From Desulfofustis sp. (GTDB taxonomy: Bacteria; Desulfobacterota; Desulfobulbia; Desulfobulbales; Desulfocapsaceae), in the NCBI GenBank assembly GCA_013042475.1, contig JABDQA010000175.1, forward strand, positions 1 to 32,793: 32,793 nucleotides of DNA. Direction: 5' to 3'. The first letter of the stretch is position 1. Every line of letters starts with the position of its first letter. Position numbers and translations under genes: made by a program. Below, piece by piece: positions 23,599-31,942 of the stretch. A model generated the notes under the pieces. The model did not search any database. It saw only the letters and a program-made list of their open reading frames with translations, and was not told the origin of the DNA.

Positions 23599-24321
23599 GT
23601 GACATTTATGGATAGCGGAAAAGCAAAAAAAATCGGTATCGTCGGGGTGATCATTATCTTGATTGCCCTGTTTCAGGTCTTTGATCTCTCGCAGTTCCTG
23701 TCTCTTGAATATCTGAAATCCTCTCGGGAGACTCTGGCACGCCTCTATGCGGAAAACACTTTTCTGGTGATCGCCGCCTACTTTTTTATTTACGTCCTGG
23801 TGACCTCCCTATCATTACCAGGCGCGGCGGTGATGACCCTCGCAGGGGGCGCCGTTTTCGGGCTGGTCACCGGCACGATTATCGTTTCCTTCGCCAGTAC
23901 TATTGGCGCCACTATGGCCTGCATCGTTTCCAGGTATCTGCTGCAACACTGGGTCCAGTCCCGTTTCGGAGAAAAACTGACCACTATCAACGAAGGACTA
24001 GAGAAGGAAGGGGCTTTCTACCTGTTTACCATGCGGCTGATTCCAGCCTTTCCGTTTTTCCTGATCAACCTGGCCATGGGCTTGAGCAAACTGCCAGTAC
24101 GGACCTTCTACTGGGTATCGCAGCTGGGCATGCTTCCCGGTACCATCGTCTACGTAAACGCGGGAAAGGAATTGGGCAAAATAGACTCTCTGGGTTCCAT
24201 CCTGTCGCCCAGCCTTCTCATCTCATTCGCCCTGCTGGGGGTGCTTCCCATTACTCTGAAGAAACTGATTGCGCTCTATCGACGCAAGCGAGGGGCAGCG
24301 GAAACTCAAGTAAAGGAATGA
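23599..24321 (+). CDS. TVP38/TMEM64-family membrane protein (VTT/SNARE-associated domain)
   Basis: A 240-residue inner-membrane protein with about six hydrophobic segments. The VTT signature is LPGAAVMTLAGGAVFGLVTG, followed by SFASTIGATMACIVSRYLL, then LFTMRLIPAFPFFLINLAMG and FYWVSQLGMLPGTIVYVNAG, which are classic for the DedA/TVP38 group. Relatives are implicated in lipid scrambling or flipping and in envelope maintenance. GTG 23599 is the longest start and ATG 23608 (MDSGKAK) an equally plausible one. The gene lies 135 bases before the DEP/flavoprotein fusion. TVP38 genes are frequently neighbours or fusion partners of mercuric-reductase-like flavoproteins, as I recall from other genomes, so the pair probably cooperates. 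Confidence 0.9.
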   Translation: MTFMDSGKAKKIGIVGVIIILIALFQVFDLSQFLSLEYLKSSRETLARLYAENTFLVIAAYFFIYVLVTSLSLPGAAVMTLAGGAVFGLVTGTIIVSFASTIGATMACIVSRYLLQHWVQSRFGEKLTTINEGLEKEGAFYLFTMRLIPAFPFFLINLAMGLSKLPVRTFYWVSQLGMLPGTIVYVNAGKELGKIDSLGSILSPSLLISFALLGVLPITLKKLIALYRRKRGAAETQVKE

Positions 24322-24456
24322 GGGCAGGGATACAGAAAAGCTATGCCAATGATGAGGAGCCTCTATGATCGCTAAAGATAAATAACAGCTCGATTGATTC
24401 ATGGTCGGCCTACGGAGCTTTGAATCGAAAACAATCCTAAAGAGACGGTTAAGAAT

Positions 24457-26439
24457 ATGGCGGAACACAAAGATGAGCAGGTGGTGCTGAACGGCGATGA
24501 TCTTGAGGAGTTGGTGACATCGTTCAAGCGCAAGGTGGACATCAGCGATCGGAAATATGGGTTTCCCTCAAAACTCTACAGAAATTGCTTTGTGGGTACC
24601 GAGGCGGTGCATCTGCTTATGGATGAGGGCATGGCCACCGATGTCGAGGATGCGGTCCGGATTGGCAACATTATGCTGGAGAGCGGGGTTTTTCACCATG
24701 TTCAGCGGGCTCATGGGTTCAAGAACGAGTATCTCTTCTATCGTTTTGCTGACGATGAAGATCATGGGGAACTAGCCCAGCCTGGCGAAGAAGGTGCTCT
24801 GGTCAAGTGGGCTGATTTTCTCGGGAAGATTGCCTGCCCACCGGGGCAGGAGTGTCTGCAGCCGGAGATCCCTGGTCCCGATGCCGACCTTGCCGACATG
24901 GCCCAGGAAGATCTCGACAAGGTCGGGGTCACGCCCCTTGATAAACATAACGCCACACTTCTTGATAACGTCCACCCGAAAAAGTGGGTGGATCCCGATC
25001 CGAAAGAGACTTACAACCTGGTGGTTATCGGTGCTGGCGCCGGGGGGCTGATCACCGCCGCAGGCGCGGCCGGGGTTGGTGCCCGGGTGGCCATCATCGA
25101 GTCACATCTGCTGGGCGGCGATTGTCTGAATGTGGGCTGCGTCCCTTCCAAGGCCTTACTGCGCTGTGCCAAAACCGCTGCTTCGGTGCGAGATGCGGCC
25201 GAGTATGGCGTCCATATCGATGGCGAGGTATCAGTTGATTTCGGCCAGGTGATGGAGCGTTTGCGCAAGATCAGGGCCGAGATATCCGCAGTGGATTCGG
25301 CCAAACGCTACTCAGAACAGCTCGGGGTGGACGTGTACATCGGCAGGGCCTTGTTAACCGGCCCCAACACGGTGGAAGTGAACGGCAAAACCCTGACCTT
25401 CGCCAAGGCCGTGATAGCCACCGGGGGAACTGCGGCCATTCCTAATATTGCTGGTCTCGCCGAGGCACCCTATCTGACCAACAGCACCATCTTCAATCTC
25501 ACCGCGCTTCCGAACAGGTTCGGGGTAATCGGTGCCGGCCCGATCGGTATGGAGCTTGCCCAGGCATTTCAGCGCCTGGGGTCCCAAGTCACCGTCTTTT
25601 CCCGAAACGACCAGGTGATGCCGAAAGAGGAGCCCGAAGCGGTGGAATTGGTCAAGACGTCCATGCAGAAAGACGGGGTGCATTTTGCTTTTTTCTCCAC
25701 ATTCAAACGGGTCGAAGGGACAGAGCCGGGCGAACCGGTGCGGGTCGTGCTCGACAGGAACGGAGAAGAGGAGTGTCACGAATTTGACGGGCTGCTCATT
25801 GCCACCGGCAGGAAGCCCACGGTTGCCAACCTTGGACTTAAGGCTGCCGGGGTCGACTATGATGTCCGCACCGGGGTGATTGTCAACGAGCAGTTGCAGT
25901 CATCCAATAACAATATCTATGCAGTCGGCGATGTGGCCGGTAAATACCAGTTTACCCATATGGCCGATTTCATGGCCCGCATGGTGATAAAAAACGCTCT
26001 CTTTTTTGGCCGGGACAAGGTCTCTGACCTGTTGGTCCCCTGGGTGACTTACACCGATCCGGAGGTCGCCCACGTCGGCCTCTATGAAAAGGACCTGATC
26101 GAACGAAAAATTGACTATTCGACCTTCACGCGGGAATTCAAACACGTGGACCGCGCCATTGTCGACGGTGAGACCGAAGGGTACGTCAAAATCCACGTGG
26201 CTAAAGGTAAGGATACGATTCTCGGTGCGACCATTGTCTCCAGCCACGCCGGCGATCTGATCAGTGAAATATCGGTGGCCATGCAGAGCGGCATGGGGCT
26301 TGGAAGCCTGGCCTCGGTGATCCATCCCTATCCGACCGTGGCCGAGGCGATTCGCCAGTGCGGTGACGCCTATAACCGCGAACGGCTGACACCGACCATC
26401 AAGTCCATTTTTTATCGATTCATGGCTCTGCGGCGATAG
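24457..26439 (+). CDS. DEP-domain / pyridine nucleotide-disulfide oxidoreductase fusion
   Basis: A 660-residue flavoprotein. Residues about 18-97 look like a DEP domain: FPSKLYRNCFVGTEAVHLLM, DAVRIGNIMLESGVFHHV and EYLFYRF. A linker (100-185) holds a CPPGQEC pair and leads to the class I disulfide reductase: FAD motif NLVVIGAGAGGLITAAGAAG from 187, redox pair GGDCLNVGCVPSK (C223, C228), second dinucleotide motif GVIGAGPIGMELAQAF, AVGDVAG, and the C-terminal HPYPTVAEAI (H623). This is the mercuric reductase/dihydrolipoamide dehydrogenase group. The terminal cysteine pair of MerA is missing, so mercury reduction is not indicated. Substrate unknown. The DEP domain probably directs the enzyme to the membrane or a partner. 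The TVP38 gene lies upstream and the YHS gene 128 bases downstream, all on the plus strand. Confidence 0.9.
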   Translation: MAEHKDEQVVLNGDDLEELVTSFKRKVDISDRKYGFPSKLYRNCFVGTEAVHLLMDEGMATDVEDAVRIGNIMLESGVFHHVQRAHGFKNEYLFYRFADDEDHGELAQPGEEGALVKWADFLGKIACPPGQECLQPEIPGPDADLADMAQEDLDKVGVTPLDKHNATLLDNVHPKKWVDPDPKETYNLVVIGAGAGGLITAAGAAGVGARVAIIESHLLGGDCLNVGCVPSKALLRCAKTAASVRDAAEYGVHIDGEVSVDFGQVMERLRKIRAEISAVDSAKRYSEQLGVDVYIGRALLTGPNTVEVNGKTLTFAKAVIATGGTAAIPNIAGLAEAPYLTNSTIFNLTALPNRFGVIGAGPIGMELAQAFQRLGSQVTVFSRNDQVMPKEEPEAVELVKTSMQKDGVHFAFFSTFKRVEGTEPGEPVRVVLDRNGEEECHEFDGLLIATGRKPTVANLGLKAAGVDYDVRTGVIVNEQLQSSNNNIYAVGDVAGKYQFTHMADFMARMVIKNALFFGRDKVSDLLVPWVTYTDPEVAHVGLYEKDLIERKIDYSTFTREFKHVDRAIVDGETEGYVKIHVAKGKDTILGATIVSSHAGDLISEISVAMQSGMGLGSLASVIHPYPTVAEAIRQCGDAYNRERLTPTIKSIFYRFMALRR

Positions 26440-26567
26440 TGTTGCAGGATGTGGAAATCAAGGAAAAATAAGAATCCCTCCTGGCATCGTGTAGTTATGA
26501 TGGATAGATCGGGTACGAGTAGTGCCGCTCATAGCATGCTATCGTCAGGCCAAAAGGAGAAACACCA

Positions 26568-27032
26568 ATGAATAATGGGCTGAGAACCATTCCGTTTATT
26601 GCAGTTGCAGCGCTATTGCTCGGTCTCGTAAATCCCTCGCTTGGTGAAGCTAAAAACGAGATCTACACCAACTGGCGGGGACTTGCAATCAAGGGCTACG
26701 ATGCCGTGGCCTTTTTTAAGGACAGCACCCCCGTTGAGGGTTCCAAGGAATATGAGCTCACCTGGAAAGAGGTTAAGTGGCGGTTTGCCAGTGCTGAGAA
26801 TCGTGATCTCTTCGAAGCGGATCCAGAAAATTATGCTCCCCAATATGGTGGCTATTGTGCCTGGGCAGTAGCTCAGGGGTCAACCGCGAGCGTAGATCCG
26901 AAAAATGCCTGGGTGATCGTTGCGGGCAAACTCTACCTCAATTACAATAAAGAGATACAGACAAAGTGGGCAAAGGATATTCCAGGCAACATTGCCAAGG
27001 CCGACGCCAATTGGCCGGGAGTGTTGGAATAG
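26568..27032 (+). CDS. Secreted YHS-domain protein
   Basis: A 154-residue precursor with a signal peptide (about 1-27, IPFIAVAALLLGLVNPSLGEA). The YHS-type domain shows GYDAVAFFKDSTPVEGSKEY, WKEVKWRFASAENRDLFEAD and PENYAPQYGGYCAWAVAQG with its characteristic GGYC cysteine. It ends with a tryptophan-rich tail (KLYLNYNKEIQTKW). The fold is thought to bind metals or interact with metal-handling proteins in some relatives. It is periplasmic by its signal. AAAAGGAG stands nine bases before the ATG. Position downstream of the TVP38 and disulfide-reductase genes suggests it belongs to the same redox or metal-stress set, by context only. Confidence 0.9.
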   Translation: MNNGLRTIPFIAVAALLLGLVNPSLGEAKNEIYTNWRGLAIKGYDAVAFFKDSTPVEGSKEYELTWKEVKWRFASAENRDLFEADPENYAPQYGGYCAWAVAQGSTASVDPKNAWVIVAGKLYLNYNKEIQTKWAKDIPGNIAKADANWPGVLE

Positions 27033-27191
27033 CGAGCAATACCCTCCGCTGGCAACCAGATATTCTCAGGACTCTTCCGCCTTATTTTTCATTTCCGGAA
27101 AATACTCCGACTCAGATATCTCGGACTCGCTACAGAAATGCCCTAAAGTAGAGTTTTAAGCCTCAGGGCGATCATTGATCATAAGATTCAG

Positions 27192-27758
27192 ATGAAATTT
27201 TTCTCGGTAGTAATCCTGGCCACAATGCTGGGCAGTTTTTTACTTGTAGGTTGCGGCCTCAACAAAGACTGGCGAACGGCGAGGCGCGACTCCGCAGGAA
27301 TCGCTCCAGATCCTTCAAATGCAAATGAACCAATAGTCCTGGTATTTGGAGCAGACGCCTGGGGATGGCGGGGCTGGTTTGCTATTCATACATGGATTGC
27401 AACTAAGCGCAAAGGAGATGATTTTTACATCGTGTATGATGTTGTCGGCTGGCGAAGTTATAATAATAAATCGGTAGTGAGAATTGCCCGGGACATTCCA
27501 GATCGTTATTGGTATGGGGAAAAACCACGGCTATTGAAATATCACCAAGGGGCTGATACAGAAAAATTAATAGATGCCATTGACAAGGCAGCCAGGGAAT
27601 ATCCCTGGAAAGAAACCTATAATGCATTTCCTGGTCCCAATAGCAATACCTTCGTGGCGTGGATTGCCAAGCGGGTCCCCCAGCTCGATTTACAACTTCC
27701 CTTTTCGGCCATAGGGAAGGGTTATGCGGATCGAGAGCCAGCGCAACAAAAAGGATAA
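27192..27758 (+). CDS. DUF3750-family lipoprotein
   Basis: A 188-residue precursor. The N-terminus MKFFSVVILATMLGSFLLVGC ends in lipobox LVGC with lipidation at C21. The body reads AWGWRGWFAIHTWIATKRKG, YDVVGWRSYNN, DRYWYGEKPRLL and finally FPGPNSNTFVAWIAKRVPQL, which matches the pattern of DUF3750 proteins (GWRG.FA.H.W, WYG, GPNSNTF). The conserved H and N residues hint at an enzyme or peptide-binding domain, but its function is unknown. It follows the YHS gene by about 160 bases and is the last plus-strand gene before a convergent transglycosylase gene. Confidence 0.85.
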   Translation: MKFFSVVILATMLGSFLLVGCGLNKDWRTARRDSAGIAPDPSNANEPIVLVFGADAWGWRGWFAIHTWIATKRKGDDFYIVYDVVGWRSYNNKSVVRIARDIPDRYWYGEKPRLLKYHQGADTEKLIDAIDKAAREYPWKETYNAFPGPNSNTFVAWIAKRVPQLDLQLPFSAIGKGYADREPAQQKG

Positions 27759-27907
27759 ATTACATGTCAATCATATTGTCGTTAAGAATGTCTGACATTA
27801 CAGGACTGATTTAAAATTTTTCTATGCTGCGTATTTTCTGATCCTGACAGTCAAGGCAGACTGAATTGCATCTAGTATTTCGGATCAAAGAAAATGAGGA
27901 AGAAGTT

Positions 27908-29485
27908 TTATCGTCCTACCCCGGGCTGGTTTGGATTTTTTTTGGAAGGCTGTTTGCTTACCTGCAAATCTGAGAGAAGAGAGGAGTTGGGAGTGACTTC
28001 AGCCAAGGAAATATACCGCTCCTTGACTCTATCGGCCTGTTCTTTGGACAACTTATAGGCAATATAATATCGATATATATTGCTCACATACTGAACTGTC
28101 TCTCGTCCGATTTTTTCTGCTGCGATCACTTCAACATTTTTGAACCATACATTGGGATCAAGCGCTCGTTTTTTTGCCTCAGCCCTTAAATTGAGTATTT
28201 TCCTTGGTCCAGCATTATAAGCTGCAAGCGTGAATAAATATTTGTTTAAATGATTAATTTCAGGTCCGCTAAAATATCTGTCCTGGATGAATCTTAGATA
28301 TTTATGGCCGGCGTGTACGTTATCCTCAAGATTATCAATATTAGGAATACCAACGTTCTTATCCGCTGCCGTTTTCGGCAGTATCTGCATAATACCGACA
28401 GCCCCGCAAGAGCTGCGCTTATCATGGTTCAATTCAGATTCCTGATAGGCGACTGCCTTTGTCAGTAAATAATCAAATTCGTATAGGTTTGCATATTTTT
28501 TAAAAAGATCTACAACTGACTGATAACGCTCGATTGACTCAGGCGGAATAGCATTTCTTGCCCATTGGGCATCATGCAAATATTTTTTTATAACAACGTT
28601 GCCAAGCTCAGTACCTTTTTTTGTGGTCTCGACAAAGCCGTTTACAACTTCAGCTAATTGTGGACTGTTCTTCCGGAAAGCCCAGCCGATATCTCCACCT
28701 TCGTTAAGAGCAATATCTTGATAGAGTTTTATGTCCTTGTAAATTTTGCCCCAGAATCTTGCAATATGATCATCAACCACTGTCATACCAATCAAACCGT
28801 TGTTTACCATATGCAGTAGATCAGCATCCTCCAAATGTTCATCTGCCTCAATGATCTTCATAGGCTTCACCCCTTTTTTCTTGAAGATCTCGTTAAGTTC
28901 GAGGGCATGCTTGTATGAACTGGATGACTTGCGAATATAAATGTTTTGGCCAGATAAATCATCTATGGAACTTAGAAATGGGATCCTAGAATTAGTGATG
29001 ACAATTTTTTTAACATCGGTGACAAATGGCCTGCTGAAATCAACCTTCTGTAATCGATCTTCACTAATAGTTAAATTGCCGACGGCAATATCTCCTATTC
29101 CCTCGAGCAGGGCAGGTATAAGCTGGCCATGGTAAACCGGCAGTAAGATGACATCAATTTGGAGTACTTTTCGTTTATTTTCTCGATTAATGAATTTTTC
29201 AAAAGCTTTAAGCAGGTCCGCATTGACTCCTCGATAGTGTCCCCGGTCGATGAAGAATCCCACTTTGTCGTGAACCACAAGAACGCGAACGACGCGTCGC
29301 TCTACCATGCCGTGAAAGTCGCCTTGCCATTTTTTATTTAAGGACAGGTGGCCAAACGCTTCCTGGTCCATTTCAGCATGTACCACCTGCGCACTAAAAG
29401 CTGAGAACAAACCAATCATTACAGCAATTTGCAGATAGCTGATTATTTGGGTTTTGGAGCTGAACCTCGCATAAAGAGCAATCAT
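27908..29485 (-). CDS. mltF: MltF-like membrane-bound lytic murein transglycosylase
   Basis: A 525-residue precursor. A signal peptide ends near VVHA (about 38), with no lipobox. Residues about 60-305 are a periplasmic binding-protein type 3 domain (VGFFIDRGHYRGVNADLLKA, EGIGDIAVGNLTISEDRLQK). Residues about 325-475 are an SLT/lysozyme-like catalytic domain, with catalytic E349 in LTKAVAYQESELNHDKRS, then GAVGIMQILPKTA and LAAYNAGPRKI. This is the MltF two-domain layout, in which the binding domain senses muropeptides and controls cleavage of peptidoglycan without water. A short hydrophilic tail follows. No lipobox is seen, unlike some relatives. Gene and context are AT-rich compared with the left half of the window. 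Confidence 0.9.
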   Translation of the reverse strand: MIALYARFSSKTQIISYLQIAVMIGLFSAFSAQVVHAEMDQEAFGHLSLNKKWQGDFHGMVERRVVRVLVVHDKVGFFIDRGHYRGVNADLLKAFEKFINRENKRKVLQIDVILLPVYHGQLIPALLEGIGDIAVGNLTISEDRLQKVDFSRPFVTDVKKIVITNSRIPFLSSIDDLSGQNIYIRKSSSSYKHALELNEIFKKKGVKPMKIIEADEHLEDADLLHMVNNGLIGMTVVDDHIARFWGKIYKDIKLYQDIALNEGGDIGWAFRKNSPQLAEVVNGFVETTKKGTELGNVVIKKYLHDAQWARNAIPPESIERYQSVVDLFKKYANLYEFDYLLTKAVAYQESELNHDKRSSCGAVGIMQILPKTAADKNVGIPNIDNLEDNVHAGHKYLRFIQDRYFSGPEINHLNKYLFTLAAYNAGPRKILNLRAEAKKRALDPNVWFKNVEVIAAEKIGRETVQYVSNIYRYYIAYKLSKEQADRVKERYISLAEVTPNSSLLSDLQVSKQPSKKNPNQPGVGR

Positions 29486-30146
29486 TTGGGGTACTCCGTG
29501 GTTGCTGCCTTATGGGCTATGCAGTAAGATTTCAGATCTGTAACATATTGACACTACAGGATAGAATTACGTGTAAGAGTTCCAATAAATTTTTTAACAA
29601 GACGTCTGCCAACAACTATTATTGGAACCACACCGCCATCGTGAAGAGACTTTGCCCATCACCTAGACTGTCTATTAATATCAGGCAGTTACGATTATTG
29701 CATCCCCGGTAGGGGAAGAAGCTATTTTAGCCGGCACGAGTATGTTAGGGTAAAGTAGATGTGTAGCAAGAAAAATGCCATCATGATCCATGTGCTAAGA
29801 TATGGAGTTTTATCAATACTGTACGAGTTGAGATGCGTGGGGCTGTTATTCCTCAAATGAGAAAGTTTACAGTTTGTTTGAAAAAAAGAACGGAAAAAAC
29901 GGAATCTTAATCTCAATAACCACTGGTTTGATACCCGCGTTTGGTATTTTTCTTATCTAAGGTTCTATTGGCAAGACGGACCGCTGGAGAGGAACTCAAG
30001 ATAAACAGAAAGCCCCTACCCTGGATTGCTTGATTGTATTTAAAAACTTGCCAGGTATTGTCTATCTCCAGCTCGATTTTACTTCTCTGAACTTGGCTAG
30101 GTTGCTTGTTGGTGGCAATTGCCTTTTGAGAAAGGTCACATTTCTG
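29486..30146. other. 660-bp AT-rich intergenic region
   Basis: Between the MltF gene and the metallophosphoesterase gene, both on the minus strand. It should contain the mltF promoter. A pair of GATACC/GGTATT half-sites near 29930 and several short frames are present, but none has coding character or a ribosome site. Nothing else is recognised. Confidence 0.4.
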
Positions 30147-30980
30147 TCAAGTCAGTTGCGGATTGACCAGCTCAAGAATAGCAATTTCAGGATAGCAATT
30201 AAATCTCACTGGTAAACCTGAACAGCCAATACCTCTACTGATAAACAATTTCGTTTTAGCAGTGGTTATTAGTCCGCTTGAATAATTCTTGTTTTTAACA
30301 GGTAAGATAGGGGGACCGAAAAAGGGTATCACAACTTGTCCACCATGGGTATGGCCACTCATTACCAGAGCTAGTGGCGTATCAAATTGGGTATCTATTG
30401 CGTCTGGGTTATGAGATAAAAGCAGTCTGCAATCCCGTTCATCTGTGCAAGAAAAGGTATTATCTATGTCCAACCGATCATACCAGTAGTCACCTGATCC
30501 ACCGATAATAACCCTCTCTTTACCTTTGTAGATAGGCTTGCATTTGTGTCTTATATCCTGTTCCGATCTTTCCAGCCAATAAAGAGACCTGTTTGAATCA
30601 GCATGATGGTCATGGTTACCTAAAACAGAATACACTCCGTGCTTTGACTTTAGTTTGGATAAAATCGGCCATACTGTATCTACTTGTTCAGTTGTATCAC
30701 CGCCCATCACATAGTCGCCTGTACAAACTATAACGTCAGCCCCTAACGAGTTGGTGGTATGAACAATTTCTTCAACAAAAGATTTCGATACAAAAGAGCC
30801 GAGATGTATATCAGTTAAGTGTGCAAGAGTGAATCCGTTGAAAGAAGGTGGTAAGTCAGCAATGGGAATTTTGTATCTATTGACTAGTACTTTGCGTCTT
30901 TCAATAAATATTGGGTAGAAACCAACCAGAGCGAAGGCGCTGCTATAAAGCGTAGATTTCAGAAACCTTCTTCTTTTCAT
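30147..30980 (-). CDS. Calcineurin-like metallophosphoesterase with Tat-type N-terminus
   Basis: A 277-residue phosphoesterase of the YkuE/YaeI type. The metal-binding set is complete: LAHLTDIHLGSF (D57, H59), VCTGDYVMGGD (D89), VLGNHDHHAD (N122, H123, D124), LLSHNPD and MSGHTHGGQ. The N-terminus MKRRRFLKSTLYSSAFALVG carries a twin-arginine-like RRRFLK motif before a hydrophobic stretch, so it is probably exported by Tat or membrane-anchored facing the periplasm. Relatives act on lipid-linked phosphates such as UDP-diacylglucosamine or phosphatidylglycerol-phosphate analogues, but the substrate here is open. No ribosome site is evident before the ATG. Monocistronic. Confidence 0.9.
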   Translation of the reverse strand: MKRRRFLKSTLYSSAFALVGFYPIFIERRKVLVNRYKIPIADLPPSFNGFTLAHLTDIHLGSFVSKSFVEEIVHTTNSLGADVIVCTGDYVMGGDTTEQVDTVWPILSKLKSKHGVYSVLGNHDHHADSNRSLYWLERSEQDIRHKCKPIYKGKERVIIGGSGDYWYDRLDIDNTFSCTDERDCRLLLSHNPDAIDTQFDTPLALVMSGHTHGGQVVIPFFGPPILPVKNKNYSSGLITTAKTKLFISRGIGCSGLPVRFNCYPEIAILELVNPQLT

Positions 30981-31352
30981 TGTTGTGAATGCATAATATT
31001 GTGCAATTTTAGATGGTTACCTCAAGATCTTGTAGTAACTGGTTACATCATTCCTTCAGGGGGGATAATAAGCATGGTTATCAGGTTGAAAAGCATAATA
31101 GTCTATTAGACATAGTTTAATGGAGAGCTGATTTTCTTTATCTACCATTGAGTTTCACTCATTAAATTAGTCTGGAATTATGGTGGAACATTGAGATTGC
31201 CAGAACGAACTGCCATCACAAATAAGTGTGCTCCGTTATCTTCAAACAAGAAAATCGTTAGGACGCCCCGGTAAGCTCTGACGCCCCTGTTTGCGGACCA
31301 GGAAGAAGCTAGATTCTCGACTCCGATGAGAATTGATCCCAGCTTGAGGAAG
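30981..31352. other. 370-bp intergenic region between phosphoesterase and FmdB-like genes
   Basis: A minus-strand frame of about 60 codons (ending 31178) is open immediately after the FmdB stop and reads RAYRGVLTIFLFEDNGAHLF. It has no usable start codon and no recognised family, so it is noted but not called. Confidence 0.35.
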
Positions 31353-31517
31353 TTAGCTCTTTTTTGATGTTATGGTTTGGAATGATGAAATCTGCCTTTT
31401 TACCCTCTCACTCTTGCATTCCGGACAGGTAATCTTCTTCTTTGTGTAATCCGAAATCTTCATTTCCAGGGAAAAATCGCGGTCACATTTTTCACATTTG
31501 TATTCGTATACCGGCAT
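31353..31517 (-). CDS. FmdB-family zinc-ribbon protein
   Basis: A 54-residue protein. The N-terminus MPVYEYKCEKCDRDFSLEM is the invariant opening of FmdB-family regulators, with the first CxxC (C8, C11). The second, TCPECKSE (C31, C34), completes a single zinc ribbon. The tail KRQISSFQTI also fits, as family members commonly end with variable serine/lysine-rich stretches. AAGGAGG lies six bases before ATG 31517, an excellent ribosome site. Function is unclear; the name comes from a regulator of the formamidase operon. It stands alone on the minus strand. Confidence 0.92.
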   Translation of the reverse strand: MPVYEYKCEKCDRDFSLEMKISDYTKKKITCPECKSERVKRQISSFQTITSKKS

Positions 31518-31742
31518 TGGAAGCCTCCTTCATTAAAGTTGCCTAAAATAAATTTACTTTGTTGCCTTTCTGCCCGTTACTGCTGATGTTTCGATATTTT
31601 AAAACCAAGCCCATGTAGAATAAAGGATCGTTCATCTTACTATAATCCATCATAAATAACTCTCTGATAAATACAATATAGGATGGGAGAGAGCACTGAC
31701 AAGAGTTAGCTGCGTCTAATGGCCCCCATTTGAACCGGACAT

Positions 31743-31768
31743 CTCTAGTCGTTATTTAACGACTAGAG
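31743..31768. repeat. Perfect 11-bp inverted repeat with 4-base loop
   Basis: CTCTAGTCGTT-attt-AACGACTAGAG, the longest perfect dyad in the right end of the window, lies just before the transposase remnant. It may be part of an insertion-sequence end or a terminator for uspA on the minus strand. No T-run accompanies it. Confidence 0.6.
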
Positions 31769-31776
31769 GTGAGCTT

Positions 31777-31942
31777 ATGTCTTTGACTGGTAATCCCCGT
31801 TCCCTAAAGGACAGATTGAAATCATCACTTCAGTCTAGCGCTGGGTAGCATCGAGGAGAAACTGGATATCGTCGAAGAATCGGAACTCTCTGGTTTGTTA
31901 GTTTGAGCAGTTGCGCGCAATCATGGCGTCTCAACGAGCAGC
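31777..31942 (+). pseudogene. Remnant of an IS3/IS66-type transposase OrfA (HTH_Tnp_1)
   Basis: ATG 31777 opens a short frame (MSLTGNPRSLKDRLK) that is cut by TAG at 31846. One base out of frame, the sequence continues as SIEEKLDIVEESELSGLLV, then an in-frame TGA at 31904, then AVARNHGVSTS. Together they match the small HTH protein of IS3/IS66-type elements, whose pattern is EEKL-x-IVEE...G...VARRHGVS-x-SQL. There is one frameshift, one nonsense change and loss of everything after the HTH, so it is inactive. Its 3' end runs into the last codons of uspA. Family assignment is by recalled pattern. Confidence 0.62.

Noticed and set aside
24457-26439. Annotation of the flavoprotein as mercuric reductase (merA)
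   Set aside because: The C-terminal vicinal cysteines and the N-terminal heavy-metal domain of MerA are absent, and no mer genes are nearby.
31178-31360. Minus-strand frame of about 60 codons directly after the FmdB-like gene
   Set aside because: Reads smoothly but has no start codon, ribosome site or recognisable family.
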